From Pinus tabuliformis (Eukaryota > Streptophyta > Pinopsida > Pinales > Pinaceae): DNA of 64,000 nucleotides. Positions 33,452-45,526 of the stretch are shown here, piece after piece (the stretch's first letter is position 1; each line of letters starts with the position of its first letter). The stretch covers positions 646,672,606 to 646,736,605 of the forward strand of contig CM062811.1 in NCBI GenBank assembly GCA_031772625.1. The letters are read 5' to 3'. The position numbers and the translations under genes are program-made. Below the pieces are notes generated by a model that searched no databases, was not told the origin of the DNA, and saw nothing but the letters and a program-made list of their open reading frames with translations.

Positions 33452-35416
33452 ATGGACGATTTTCCCACCAATCCCACTCATCCATTATTTGATCAAGCCA
33501 GTAACACTCACTCCCTCTCCCCTACAAGCAATTCTAAACTAGGTAATTTCTCACAAATCAAACCCAAATACGAAATCCCATATCGGCATATCCGGGTTGT
33601 CTGTCCCATAACCCGTCAATTCTCTAAAGTTTTTGGACTGATTCTAGGAGTGTACGCTCTTCAATACTCTCAAAAGAAGCACAAGAATACTCCCACAGGA
33701 GTGGTAGTCTCATCTGTTGAAGAAGAAATCTTCGCCACCCTTGAGGAGCTAGAAGAAGCTGTGGAAAAATAGGAGGAACCTCCAAACTTTCAAAAAGAAG
33801 AAGAAGATGACCTCTTACTCTTGGGATCAAGTTCCAGTGTAGGAGGCAAAGGGGAAGGCAAAAGAGGAGGTGGAGGCAAAGATGAACCAATAGATTCAGA
33901 GAAAGAACCTTCAAATTCAAAAGAAGAGGAGGAGGAAGACGAAGAGGACAACGTGGCTTAACATAATCTGGAATGGATGACCCAGGGCCCATTGGCACTT
34001 CTCGGTGTCTTGTACAATATTCTGAGACATGCAGATAATATTTTAACGAAATATGATCCTAACAAAACAGTGAAGGCAAAATACCACTTATTCATGTTCT
34101 ACCTACATCTGTAGATACTCGAGGTATGCTATGAAAATGTTGCATGCAGGTTGTTCCCATGTACCTTAGATGGCAGAGAAGCTATATGGTACCACATCCT
34201 TCCACCAAATTCCATCCAGAACTGGGGTTGTTCAAAAGGATCTTTCTTGAAGAGTTTGCTAAAGACAAGACCCCTGCCATGTTGGTAAAGGAGTTGGGTA
34301 GTATCAACATGGAGCAGAAGGAGAAGGTCAAAGATTTCAATAAGAGGTTTAACTGAATTCTAAACAAGTTCTTAGTAGACAAAAATCCTAATGACTCCAT
34401 CACCATCGGCTACTACATGCCCGACCTGCCGACCAGTATTGCACAGTTCGTTAAACGAGCTTCGAGACCAACCCTAACAGAAAATTGTGAAGGGGCTATT
34501 TCCGTGGGGAAAGACCTGCGAGCTATTGGAGTTATTGTTGATGATGGATCCACTAAGGACTCTAAGGACATCAGAAAGAGGTCCCAGGCCTTTGTGAGTA
34601 AGGCCAAGGAAAAGGAAGCAAGTGACATTGAGAGCCTTGCTCGTCTCCTCAAGTCCCTGACTACCGAAGTTGTTGAAATCAAACAACGGACAAACGAGAC
34701 AACCATGAGTAGAAGGCCTTACAGGTACCTACCAAAGAAGAATACGACTTCAGGCAGTAGCAGCATCCATCTAGCCAAATTTTCACAGAGCTCCAATCTG
34801 GTATTGAACCTTAACAAGATCACGACATACTCATATTGCTTGTTCCGCCGTGAACAACATTCAGAAAGAATGTGCCTAGAGTGGAACCATATGATGAGCA
34901 GCATGGCCACATGGTTGTCCGAAGGCATCGTGGCCAATGAACAAGCTGAGCCCAACGATGAAGATGAAGAAGATGTTGCATCTGATGAAGCCCCAAGTAC
35001 TGGGCATGCAGTAAACATGTATCAGTGTTTGTAGACAGCCCATAAGACCACCACCGAGAATGGGCCTCCGAGTGACTGTCCAACCCCAAATGAAAACAAT
35101 TAGTACAAATTGAGAAGTCAAGGGGTCCCCACTGTGTTTGAGATACTAAGAGATAAAATAAGAAAATACATGCTAAGGACAATAGATCCACTGGTCAACT
35201 CAACACAGAAAACTAAGAGAAAATTTGGGAAGAAAACTACAACAAAAAGTACATCTGTGAGTAGCAAAGAGAAGTGCAGCCCACCAGACACCACGAACAC
35301 AAGTGTACCCCCAAACACCTCAGTGAGTCTCCACACTATGGATTACAACATTATAAAGGACATGAAGAAGACGCGTGCAAACATATCGTTGTATGAGTTA
35401 ACCAAAATCACGAGTT
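33452..35416 (+). pseudogene. gag: E3 gag
   Basis: The ATG at 33452 (MDDFPTNPTHPLFDQ) lies just after the primer site and is in frame for 106 codons. It continues through a TAG at 33770 into a Glu/Lys/Gly-rich stretch. The capsid part is near 34140-34360 (RLFPCTLDGREAIWYHILPP, then FLEEFAKDKTPAMLVKELG), split by a frameshift near 34225. The part at 34417-35034 is rich in Lys, Ser and Glu and ends in a decayed knuckle (CLFRREQHSERMC, about 34840). A further basic region runs to 35416. The stop at 35032 and others break the frame. Confidence 0.72.
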
Positions 35417-35466
35417 AGCGATACTTTCTTCTGCGTGCACTTGGGAAAACCTATATAGGTGATGCT

Positions 35467-35870
35467 ATGTCTTCCAGCAAGGGATCAAGTAAATATCTTG
35501 ACACACTCACATCTGTGCTCAACGTGTTTCGTATGGAGGAGGCAAATTCACTCTACCAACCTTCCCTATTATCATTTGAAATCTTCAATTTCAATGTCCA
35601 CAACTGTTTGGTTGATTCTGGCGCATCAATCAATGTCACTCCACTCTCCATCGCTAAGAGGATCAATTCCCAATGGAGCAAGACAACTGTGTAGATCATC
35701 CAACTTGACAGATCATGTGTTTTGGAAATTGATGAACTTCGGGATGTGATCATCTGGTTATCATCCGACGGACGTATCAATATTGTAGTTGTGGACATCC
35801 TAGAAGCATACGACGTATTGCTCAGCAGAGACTGGTCAAGCAAGCTACAAGGATACTTTGCCACTGACTA
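35467..35870 (+). pseudogene. PR: E3 aspartic protease
   Basis: The loop CLVDSGASINVTPLSIAKR (about 35608) holds an intact DSGA. The later strand VVVDILEAYDVLLSRDW (about 35785) matches the family's hydrophobic ILG-type region. Stops are at 35692 and 35869. The frame is the same as the second part of gag. Confidence 0.85.
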
Positions 35871-36177
35871 GTCACACTTATGGCTTTCGTATAAGGGTGG
35901 AAACACCCAGATCCAGGTGTTTTCAGAGAGATACATGAGACATAATGTGACTCCCTTGGATGGAAAAAATTAACTGTTGGCTTTCGTAGAACTTATGTTC
36001 CACAATTTATTTCTATAAACACAATTAGGGTTCTATCTTTCATAACAATCCCCAACCCCACTAGACACACAGTTGGGTCTCCTTCCCTGCCCAACTGGCG
36101 AGAATGAAACTTGTACAATACATTGTAACAGTAGTAGCAGTAGTGATAATAGTACTAGTGTGGCAAGTAGTCCTTGT

Positions 36178-36659
36178 ACAAATGATATGTGGACCATGTA
36201 CTTTGACGGTTCCAAGGCGCAGGAGGGCTCTGGAGCCAGTTGTGTCTTAACAGACCCACTACAGAGGAAACACTTAATCTCTAGCTACTTGGATTTTGAG
36301 TGCACAAAAAACACCGCCGAGTATGAAGCACTCGTCTTAGGCTTATATAAAGCCATCAGCCTCAACATTGATGTTCTAAAAGTGGTAGGTGACTCAGAGA
36401 TCGTGGTGCGTCAAGTACGTAACACTATACATTGTGTGTCACCCTATCTTAAGAGTTATCAACAAGAGGTATGGCGACTCATTTCTCAATTCCAAGCTTT
36501 CAATATTATTTATGTACCAAGAATGTAGTTGCAGATGCCTTGGTGAATTCGGCTGCTAGGATGTCACCGTTAAGGTATAGATTTTCTGTTGAGATTTTGT
36601 ATAAACCATTTGTCCCAGATAACATCACTAATTTACACATTTTTTATGATGATCAATAG
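36178..36659 (+). pseudogene. aRNH: E3 archaeal-like RNase H (aRNH), before RT
   Basis: This domain degrades RNA in RNA/DNA hybrids. The four catalytic acidic residues of type I RNase H are visible: Asp in MYFDGSKAQEGSGA (36199), Glu in NTAEYEALVLGLY (36310), Asp in VVGDSEIVVRQVRN (36385) and Asp in NVVADALVNSAARM (36518). The last block is in another frame after a frameshift near 36500. It differs from the regular RNase H of the same element. The place between protease and RT is noteworthy, because in most Tat elements known to me the extra domain lies after the regular RNase H. Confidence 0.85.
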
Positions 36660-37051
36660 ATACTTCATTTCATGGCCAACGCTGATACCTTCAAGGATGC
36701 AATAATAGACAAGGATGAGCACAAATAGTCTCTACAAGACACAGCCGATGTAAGCAAATGAAACCTCATCCCCAAGGGTGTGGTATCACTTGAGAAGTTG
36801 TATATCTTGCAGAATTTCTTTTAGGGACCTGTTAATGCCAAAACCCATAGCTCTACATTGTTTCATGAACAGATTAATCTGGGAATGGATAAGGATCCAA
36901 AGTTTGTGAATCTTGGTACGTGTTGCACACCTCAAGAGTGGTAATCTTTCATCATCTGTTCAAGTATTACCAAGATGTATTCGCGTGGATGTATGACAAC
37001 CTCAAGACATATGACACGCGAATAATCTAGCATGTCATAACAATCAAGGAA

Positions 37052-37740
37052 GTGGTCAAGCCTTCTCAGCAAAAGCTAAGTAAAGTTCATCCTTCACTTG
37101 AGCCCCTCATACAAAAAGAATTGACCAAGTTGTTGGACACTCAAATCATTTACAAAGTTTGGCATTCCATGTGGGTTTCCAATCTAGTCCCTATTAGAAA
37201 GAAGTCTGGGGAGATCCGCTTGTGTGTAGATTTCCATAATATCAACTACGCCTCGGACAAGGAGAACTACCCAGTGCCATCCATGGAGCATATAATGCAG
37301 ACAGTATCTGGAGCAGATATAGTTTCTTTGCTTGACGAATTTTCAGGATATAACAAGGTTATGGTAGCAGAGCTTGACAGACTTAAAACAACCTTTTGTA
37401 CCAAGTGGGCTACGTTAGTTTTCTGAAGGATTTTGTTTGGGTTGGTGAACGTAGGTGCAACTTTTCAGCGCGCAATGGAAATTGCCCTCTGTGGGCTCAT
37501 CAGACAAAGCATGGTGGTCTACCTCGATAACGTGACAATCTTCCAAAGACAATGGTCAAACCACCTATGCCATCTTAAGAAAATATTTGAGTAATGTTGA
37601 AAATACGGGATATCCTTAAATCCCAAGAAGAGAATCTTCGTAGTGTCTGAGGGAAACCTACTTGGACACATCATTGCCAAGACTAGGATCAAGGTAGATC
37701 CAGACAAAGTTTGAACCATCACGCAGATTCCTCACCCTAT
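37052..37740 (+). pseudogene. RT: E3 reverse transcriptase
   Basis: RT blocks are HPSLEPLIQKELTKLLD, MWVSNLVPIRKKSGEIRLCV, YPVPSMEHIMQTVSGADI, LLDEFSGYNKVMVAE and GLVNVGATFQRAMEI. The catalytic box reads VYLDNV (37517-37534), with Asn in place of the second Asp, so the enzyme is dead. The stop TGA at 37424 and further stops at 37592, 37598 and 37712 also break it. The thumb region reads MQSFLGKINFLIKFIFDYAQ just downstream. Confidence 0.9.
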
Positions 37741-38497
37741 GAACAAGAAAGCTATGCAGTCTTTCCTAGGGAAGATCAACTTCCTCATAAAGTTCATCTT
37801 TGATTATGCACAAATTATCAAACCCATCCAAGATATGATCAAGAAGGACGTAGTCTATAATTGGGGAAATAAGGAAAAGGACGTGTTCACAAGTATCAAG
37901 CAAGTTATAGCAAAAAAACCCACGCTATATAGCCCAAACTTTAGCAAATATTTATTTCTCTATACTTTTGCTTCTGACACTTCACTCGTTGTTGTGCTCA
38001 CTCAGAAGGATGAGTTGAACAACAAACAAACCATCTCCTTCATGACTTCAAGCATACAAGGACTCGAACTCAACTATCCCACCGTGGAAAAACAAGAATA
38101 TGCAGTGTACAAGGTGATGAAGCATTTCAGACCCTATATCTTGAATAACCACTGCATTTTCTTTTTGCCACACCCAACAGTCAAAGCATTGCTTGTTCAA
38201 CAAGAGATGGGTGAAAGGAGGGTGAATTGGATGACAGGACTACAAGAGTACGATATTGACATCAATCCAATTCACACTATCAAGGATCATGGCCTTTGCA
38301 GACTAGCAACAGAAGAAGTGCATGACAAAGATGAAGAAGAAGAGCTTGCAGGCTGGGAGCAAGAAATAGAGATGTATAATGTTGAGCGAACCCCTCCCAC
38401 TTCACACGAAACCTCTTGGTATGCAGAAGTGCACCAGTACCTAGAGCATGGCACCATTCCCTCTCATTTTTCTATGCGGCAGAAGAGGGCACTCTGA
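37741..38497 (+). pseudogene. RNH: E3 regular (Ty3-type) RNase H, active site degenerate
   Basis: The fold follows RT directly (TFASDTSLVVVLTQKDELN, 37975; YPTVEKQEYAVYKVMKHFRP, 38077). At the place of the usual YTDH block the sequence reads FFLPHPTVKALL (38159), so the third catalytic Asp is absent. It is one open frame from 37739 to 38497 with acidic sequence at its end. Loss of activity in the original RNase H after gain of a second one is the known pattern in Tat elements. Confidence 0.8.
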
Positions 38498-39643
38498 CTC
38501 AAATCTCTATCTTATCAGTTGGTGCATGGAGTGCTTTATAGAAAGCACCACAATGGTATATTGCTCAGGTGCCTGGAGGCACAGGATTTAGAAAATGTGT
38601 AACACTTCACGGGTAACACAACAGTGCATAAGGTAATGCGGCTCGGTTTATATTGGCCTACATTTTTCAAGGATGCACATGCCTATGCCTACAACTGTTC
38701 AGTCTGTCAGAGATGCGGTGGCAGAAACCAAAGGTCAGCAACCCCACTGCAACCTATTACAGTGGAAGAACCATTCCAATAGTGGGGCTTGGATATCATC
38801 GAGGAACTTTTCCCACATTCGTCAAAGCAACACAACTATATTCTAACTGCTACATATTACATCACGCAGTAGATAGAAGCAGTTCCGCTGAAACAAGTGA
38901 TTGACCAGGAAGTCATCAACTTGCTACAACAGAACATCATCTATAGGTTTGGCGTTCCTATATCACTTGTTTTTTACAATGCAATGTAATTTTCTTCATT
39001 AAAGCTTTATGACTTTGCATTGAAAAATGGTATTGTGTTGAAGCATTCTACTAATTACTACTTGCAGGGAAATGGTCTTGCTAAGTCTACAAACAAGAAC
39101 CTCATCCACATCATCAAAAATACCATTTACTCTGAACAATGAAACTAGCACTCCGCTTTGGTGAATGCTCTATGGGTTAACTGAGTCACACCTAAGCCTT
39201 CTCTGAATACTTCCCCCTACTTCTTGGTATATGGAAAAGAAGCCATCCTCCCACCAAACATCTACTTGCCTTCTCTCCATTTGTCCCAAGAATCCTAAGG
39301 CAAGTCATGTTTGTTAGTTTAGCATAGTATGGACACACTGCATAAGCAAGAGGAAGAAAGGATGAAAGCAAAAGAAAATTTTACACTCCACCAGAAATGT
39401 ATCGAGAGATGGTTCGACAGAAAGTATGCAGGCATTACTAGCTTTAGTGTGGCTTACTTAGTCTTAAAGTGGGACAAACCCCATGAGGACAAAGGCAAGC
39501 ACATGAAGTTTCAATCCCTATGGATTGGTCCATTCACAGTCCACAAGAATCTTGGCCAACACATGTATCATTTTCAATCACTTGATGGGAAGATTGACAC
39601 TCTCCCTATCAATGGCCAAGACTTAAAATGTTACTTTCAATGA
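38498..39643 (+). pseudogene. INT: E3 integrase
   Basis: The zinc-binding end reads NCSVCQRCGGRN (about 38693). The core shows GLDIIEELFPH (first Asp). The second Asp position reads FYNAM and the Glu position reads GLAKSTNKN (about 39073), so two of three catalytic residues are changed. VYGKEAILPPNIYLPSL marks the core end. The last part (39329-39643) is an open frame with WIGPFTVHKNLGQHMYHFQS and ends at TGA. Several stops lie between. Confidence 0.87.
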
Positions 39644-40573
39644 TCTAGGGCCACATCTCGTGCTATGTACATAGTCTTTTCATTTCTTGTTGTGTTGTTT
39701 TATTTGCGTTTTTGTTTTTCTTACTATTCTGTTGTTTTGATTTTGTCAATAAGTGTTGTGTCGCACTGCGTTCCAGATTCTGAATGTGTATGTGGCTGAA
39801 TTACAAAGAGTCTTGTGGCACTACAGTGCTTGGCCAGCCCTATGTCCGTCTTCTTTTTGTTTGGCTGTAACTTTTGGATGATGAAGTCTTGACAGAAAAT
39901 ACGATCCATCTGTAAGGTGGTTTTTGGTCAAATCATGAACCTATGTCCAATGTGGGAAACCTAATGCATGTACTCAGTCTTCTACTTTGGTGTGTTCAAC
40001 CTTATCTAACTAGTAGAAATGAAGAAGGAGAAATATCTAAATGAGAAAACCTAAATCAAAGTTCTTTACATGCTTTTCTGAAGGAACAAACTCTCCTTTT
40101 CTCAATAAGTTAGGATCCCTCTTCCGCCCCAAAAATAAATAAGTACCTATGCACAGTTCTCTTTAAAAAATAACAAGGGCGAAAGAAGAGAAAGGCTTCC
40201 TGCACAGAGAGGTGAAGCAAGCAACTCCATTGGGGTATTATCTGGGCTCATTGGCAGTGGAGAAATGCTTGTGTTCCTATGTGACTCTGTCAGAGTACTG
40301 TCTAGGCCTGCTGGCAGCGGAGCAACACTAGCGATGAAAAACTATACTCTGAAAATATTAAGCTCATGAACCAAACTACCCTTCCCAATTCGAAACATTA
40401 TGATCTTGCTGAATCTTATGATGTGTTCAACTAAGTTGGTACAAGGCGAACCATGTCTATCCAGGGGGTAAGTGGGGAAGCCGAAATCAATACTCCCCAA
40501 AGGACCAAGGCCCTGCACTAAAAAATGAACCAAAACAGAGAAGTTGGTATTCAATCAGTGTGTTGCCAAGTGT
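39644..40573 (+). other. E3 3' untranslated region
   Basis: No gene was seen. A T/G-rich stretch (39670-39745) is followed by AGGAACAAACTCTCC and GGATCCCTCTTCCGCC (about 40083-40126). Then two imperfect direct repeats occur with TGGCAGTGGAG (40253) and TGGCAGCGGAG (40311). The same order of motifs occurs in the 3' untranslated region of E4 (46165-46460), which ties the two elements together. I see no clear polypurine tract just before LTR copy B. Confidence 0.55.
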
Positions 40574-43500
40574 TGTAGTGGCTGCAACACCCTCCAAAAT
40601 TTTGGCTTGCACTCAAATTTAGAGCCTTCCTTGGTTTTTCCTTTCATGGTTGCAAACACTCAAACTTATTCCTTGAACTCCTTCAGAGTCTTCTCACCGT
40701 TTTGTCATGCTTGTGATCTTGTTCTAGTGATTTCAAAGGTTTTTCTTTGTGTGTTTTGGTTGTATTAGCTATGTGAACACTCATCACACTCACACACAAA
40801 GTTGTAAGCACAGTCGCATAAGTGTCATCACGGTCATCCAAAGATCTATCCCAAGTGTCACACTTGTCACTTTCAGCACTAGACAATCCCACAGAGGGTC
40901 ATGCTTTGTTATGTTGTCCCGATGGTTAGTGTTGTCATGTTGTCAAAGTATGCTAAGTGTGTGATAGCAATTTTGAGTCCTCACAAGTTCACTTGCCTCT
41001 CACACTTAAGCATTTTCCTGAAAATATCTTGACGGAACAACCCCAATTCATGAGACCCTGACTGAGCTGCACTGCCCAATATTAGCCCTTAGTGGTGCTA
41101 CTCTACTATCTAGAATTGCAGTGCTTGAGGTTTTCCTCTGGGTCAGTTTCACTGTACAATCCTAAAGGTGAGCAACCTGTCTTCCTTCCTAGGACTCTAC
41201 ATAAACTACCTCAAAGCCCAACCTGAAATTTGCACTTCACAAAATCAGTTATCAAGCCTACTTCCCACTTACTAGAACCCTGCATTACGCAGAAACCTGA
41301 GTCCTCATTGCTCCTAGAAAATGCGCAGAGGTGTCATCCCAACGACCTCCCTCAGCTGGGACTCATTGCTCTCAAAAAATATGCAGAACTATCCTCTCGT
41401 CCCACTATTGTCCTACCTTGTCTTCCCTATAGAAACTACGCAGAGGTGTCCCTCAGGGTCCCACCTTGTAGCTTCCACTAGTGTCCTCAACTGCGCAATA
41501 TTTCCTCCCAGTGGCGTCTGCGCAGTTTTCCCCAACATTGAATACTCTGCCCTGAAGTTCCTTGTCCAAAACTAAGCTGCACTCTGCATAGTCTCAGTGA
41601 CCAGTCCCCCCTTCTTGTCACCTAGAACTACACAGTGCACAGTTACTAGGTCCTCTTCCCAGCCTGTCATCTATCTCGGGCCCGAAACACAGAAAATAAT
41701 GCATCATGCTAAACTAGGAGGTTTTGGATTTGATGTCATCCCATCATGAGTGAATTGCAGGAACATGTACACTGATAGATCATGGCGATACGATGAACAA
41801 TATGAATAAGTAGCACACATGCTAGAAGACTTACTTGCAACTGGACAGACGAAAGAAGCACATCAAACAACCAACGAAAGGAACGCATATGTGGAACCAT
41901 CTTACAAGACCAAGACCATCGAACACCCCGAAATATCAAGCCATGCAGAGGAGAATACAAGCACACCCGAGAGTACGTCCATCACTTAGCAACGCAACAG
42001 CTTGACATGGCCACCACAGCCAGCTAGTACACGTCAGCAGTGTCATGTCAAGTTGTGTCTGGAGTTGTCGAGGCCACATCACCATTATGGGCCATATATG
42101 TTGTAACTGAATTTAATGTAAAGTGAAAGTCCAATGGATGCACACAAGAAGTTCAAGAGTCATGTCGGTTGAAAATTCATAGGAAGTTGAACGGTCATGA
42201 GGGTAGTCCAAGAGTCACAAGGATCAAGCATCACAATTGGCTATATATACCCCTCCCATTATATGAGCAAGGAATTTTCACTTTGGCTTCTCCCACATAG
42301 CCTTGAGAGTTTTCAGTCTGTTCTTTGAGGAGCAAGGAGTGGCTCCAATGTAGGGAAAATTTTAGTGGCTAATATTCACAAGTGGGCTAATTTTCCATGC
42401 TTTTTCCAAAAAAAAGGATTCGCTAATTTCCATTTTTTCTAAAAAATATTCACCCAAATTTTATAGTATAAAATTGTTTTACCTTAAAAATCGCCAAAAT
42501 TTTATATAGAGACTATAAAATTATTATAAATTTGATTACTTTTACAAAAACATTTCCAAACATTTTACAAATTACATATTTTTTACTAGTGAGATCCGCC
42601 AAGGTTTCCAAACTTTAAAATAAATTTACATCCTTAAAATTTTCCCTACTCCAATGTCCCACTATTGGGACTAGTGATGTATGGTGTACAAATGTGTCTT
42701 GGGAATTTTTCTTAATTCATAAGTCTGTTAAAGCCACCACGTTTTCACGTATGTTTTGTAGATGTTTGTAAGACTACTTGTTAAACATTTGTAATGCATG
42801 TTTGCTTAAATTGTACTAAGATAGTTGAACTAATTTGGTTGTTTTAGTACTTACATTTTTTAATATGTTTTGTATTGCTTGTCACTGATGTTGCGTCCTC
42901 GTGGACTACTCTGCAGGACATTAGACTGACCTTTCTTGTTTACTAGTTATAATGATTGGTGACATCCATGTGGACTATTCTGTTGGATGGTGTACGTGTT
43001 TTCCCTTACACTTCGGTCTTAACGACTATCGCATCTGATGTGGAATACTACGTTGGATGATGGATAGACCCTTTCTGGTTCATGTGTGTCTCTTCCTAGG
43101 TGGTACTACTATTGGATAGTATTGTAACGAGCCTTGGCTTCTCCATTGTGCAGAGCCAGTATATCTCTTTGGAGGAGCAGGTGGTTGTGGCTGTAACGTT
43201 TCGCTGTCAGAACTAGTGGTTAGACATGGATGTATTGTATGACTGGAACTTACACTTCTTAATATAACAGAGTCAGCACGTTTCATGCATATGTTGTATT
43301 GTATTCTATACTATCTAATTTAATATAAATGATATATGTATTTGTTTTCTCATGCATGCATGTAAGGAATATTCTGTATATGTATGTATGAATCTTTATG
43401 AAATGTTGTTGGTTTAACCATCACTTTGGATTTCTCACTAACTTGCTTTCCATCTTGTGATGCATCTTCACTCGTGTGTTCCCTTCCAAGCCACATACTA

Positions 43501-43754
43501 TTACAGGTTTCCAAGGGGCACACTCACCTCACCCTCAGTGTGTTAGAACCTCTCATGCACCTTCCTTGACTTACTACAGCTGTCACACCCTTGCTACCAA
43601 TAGGGACATCTTACTTGCCTCTGTGCAAAATCATGGTCAAGACATTACCGTACAACCCACTGCTGGAACTCCTACACCAAATGGTCTGAAGGCTAATTGG
43701 GACTTCTTACTGGGGAGATCCCCTTACATGTTGGCAGGTTTAGCATTGTCAACA
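40574..43754 (+). repeat. Mosaic LTR, copy B
   Basis: It starts TGTAGTGGCTGC and ends ATTGTCAACA before a primer site. Positions 40574-43112 follow copy A, with a 298-bp MITE inserted at 42351. Positions 43113-43754 follow the last part of copy C (from TTGGATAGTATTGTAACAAG, 49590 on). The TATA box is TATATATA (42242-42249). It serves as 3' LTR of E3 and 5' LTR of E4. Confidence 0.8.
42351..42648. mobile_element. hAT-type MITE, copy 1 (298 bp)
   Basis: The insert starts TAGGGAAAATTTTA and ends TAAAATTTTCCCTA, a perfect 14-bp inverted repeat. It is flanked by the 8-bp duplication CTCCAATG (42343-42350 and 42649-42656). LTR copy A has the empty site with a single CTCCAATG at the matching place (near 32695). 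It has no coding capacity. The (C/T)AGGG ends and 8-bp duplication are hallmarks of hAT elements. Confidence 0.9.
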
Positions 43755-43756
43755 CT

Positions 43757-43776
43757 TTTGCACTAGAAGGAGGGCT
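43757..43776 (+). promoter_or_regulatory. E4 primer binding site region
   Basis: TTTGCACTAGAAGGAGGGCT follows the LTR end by two bases. It shares 17 bases with the E3 site. Confidence 0.6.
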
Positions 43777-43826
43777 AGATGACAAGATAAGTCCTCACAT
43801 CCGTTTTGAATCTCTACATATCTATC

Positions 43827-45526
43827 ATGACTAACTACAAAGTTTCTCTTTTGGAGTGTATGTCTTATGGAAATGACTTCATAATTTCAGAAGAGCTCTC
43901 AGATAACTTGTCACATAAAACATACGATGGTGGAGGCCACGTTGCCTTGGTTAGGCACGCGATCAGCATTGTAGTCTCATGCGAAAGACAAGGAATCTTT
44001 GAAGAGTACATGACCTACACATTGTTTGTATACATGCTTCAAGGGCACCCCATGCACTGGTGTGCCATGCTGCTCGAAAAATCTACTCATTCTCTTGCTC
44101 ATCTGGTCTCAGAGATAGACCGTGCTTTCAATCACTTAACCATAAAGCACTCTATCATGAAATTCTGAAATTACAAAAAGCACCCGGTGAATCCATTGAT
44201 CAGTTTTACACACACTTTTGTAATCTTGCATACCAATTTCCCAAAGATGAAATTGATTTGGAATTTCTTTATATGATATTTGAGTATCTTCTTCACATAT
44301 CTGAACCCTGCTCAACACACTTTGGTGATGGAGTTGCACAATCACAGGTAGGCACAGTTGCTGTCATAAGTGATTGTTTGCCTTCACCTCATTAAACAAC
44401 TCCACTATCGCAGAGTGATGTGGGAGATCATGCACACACATATGTTGAACTGTCACATCCTCCCACCCTACTTGCTTTTGAGATCTGTGCAGATTTGGCT
44501 TGCAAGCCTGTTGGTTATCACGTTGATTCATTCCCTCAACCTCCGTCCCCACGTTCTGTTGATCCTCTAGATTGTACTGTCTTGTGTTCTTCCATTCCAG
44601 ACTCCTCACCTGTTGTGAATGAGGATCAAGTTGTCGACAGAGTTGGTGTTATGAAGCCAACCTCCATCATTAGTCATGATGAGTGTGTGCGAGAATCTAA
44701 AGAAGAACCCATGGTGAAGGATGACTCCCTTCCAACCGCGCCTCATCCACTTTATCCTGACATCCCTTGTGATTCTACCACTGCTGATTTCCCCTGTGAA
44801 AACTCATTTTCGGATGTTTCTACTTCTGATCATTCACAGGACACGTCGGATGTCAGTCTGTCATTACAGTGTGGAGAGGACACATCTTCCTCTGGAAATC
44901 CGTCCAATCTGTCATCTGTCATTTCTAAAAACACAAAGGGTGAACATATTTGCTTCCCATCTACCCCTCTGCCCGATTCATCAAATCATGAGGATGCCAA
45001 CAAACATCCTGAATTTTTTGATCTTGGTTGTCGTGATCTCTCTACTTCTTCATCTGATCACAATGTTGATTCAATCGTTGTTAATATGTCTACAACATTG
45101 GTCTATGATGATATATCTGTCAACGAAGTTGAAACCCCGCAGACTGTCGAGGCACTTTAGCCCGAGCTGATGGTTATCTCAGGCCCTCACTATCCTGAGA
45201 TTGGTTTCACTTCCGGTCAAGAAATTGTTGAAACACTCAAGGCTCCTCATGAATCTCTGCTTTGCATTGAAGATCAACCAAAAACCTATATTTCACTTCC
45301 TCCACTCGAACTACATGATCCCATCGCTCATGCATTGGAGGAATCTTACACAGCAAGCATACATGCACAACGTAAGTGGTCTACCTTTCTCACATTAGCT
45401 TGCATGTCACAGTCAAGAGAATGCATACACTCGACATCTGCACATAGTGTAGCACATTACCATGGAAGCTCCACAAAGTTCATGTCATACGCTTTCACTC
45501 ATCTTTGTTTTGTGGTCACTTTTTAG
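43827..45526 (+). pseudogene. gag: E4 gag-like ORF
   Basis: The ATG at 43827 (MTNYKVSLLECMSYGND) is 50 bases after the primer site. The first part (43827-44168) looks like capsid: ALVRHAISIVVSCERQG, YMLQGHPMHWCAMLLEKS. After a frameshift near 44165 comes APGESIDQFYTHFCNLAYQF, the typical next capsid helix. The rest (44420-45526) is a long Ser/Asp/Pro-rich region without zinc knuckle or protease loop. Stops are at 44393 and 45158. The product would be a Gag with a long disordered tail. It differs from the gag of E3, so the two do not share coding sequence. Confidence 0.7.

Larger units (their letters stand above)
30899..43112 (+). mobile_element. E3: Tat-like Ty3/gypsy retrotransposon with two RNase H domains
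   Basis: It comprises LTR copy A, primer site, gag, protease, an archaeal-like RNase H, RT, the regular RNase H, integrase and a 3' untranslated region, then the first part of LTR copy B. The 3' LTR is cut at about 43112, where sequence of another LTR type follows. A second RNase H marks the plant Tat branch. All genes contain stops or frameshifts. Confidence 0.8.
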
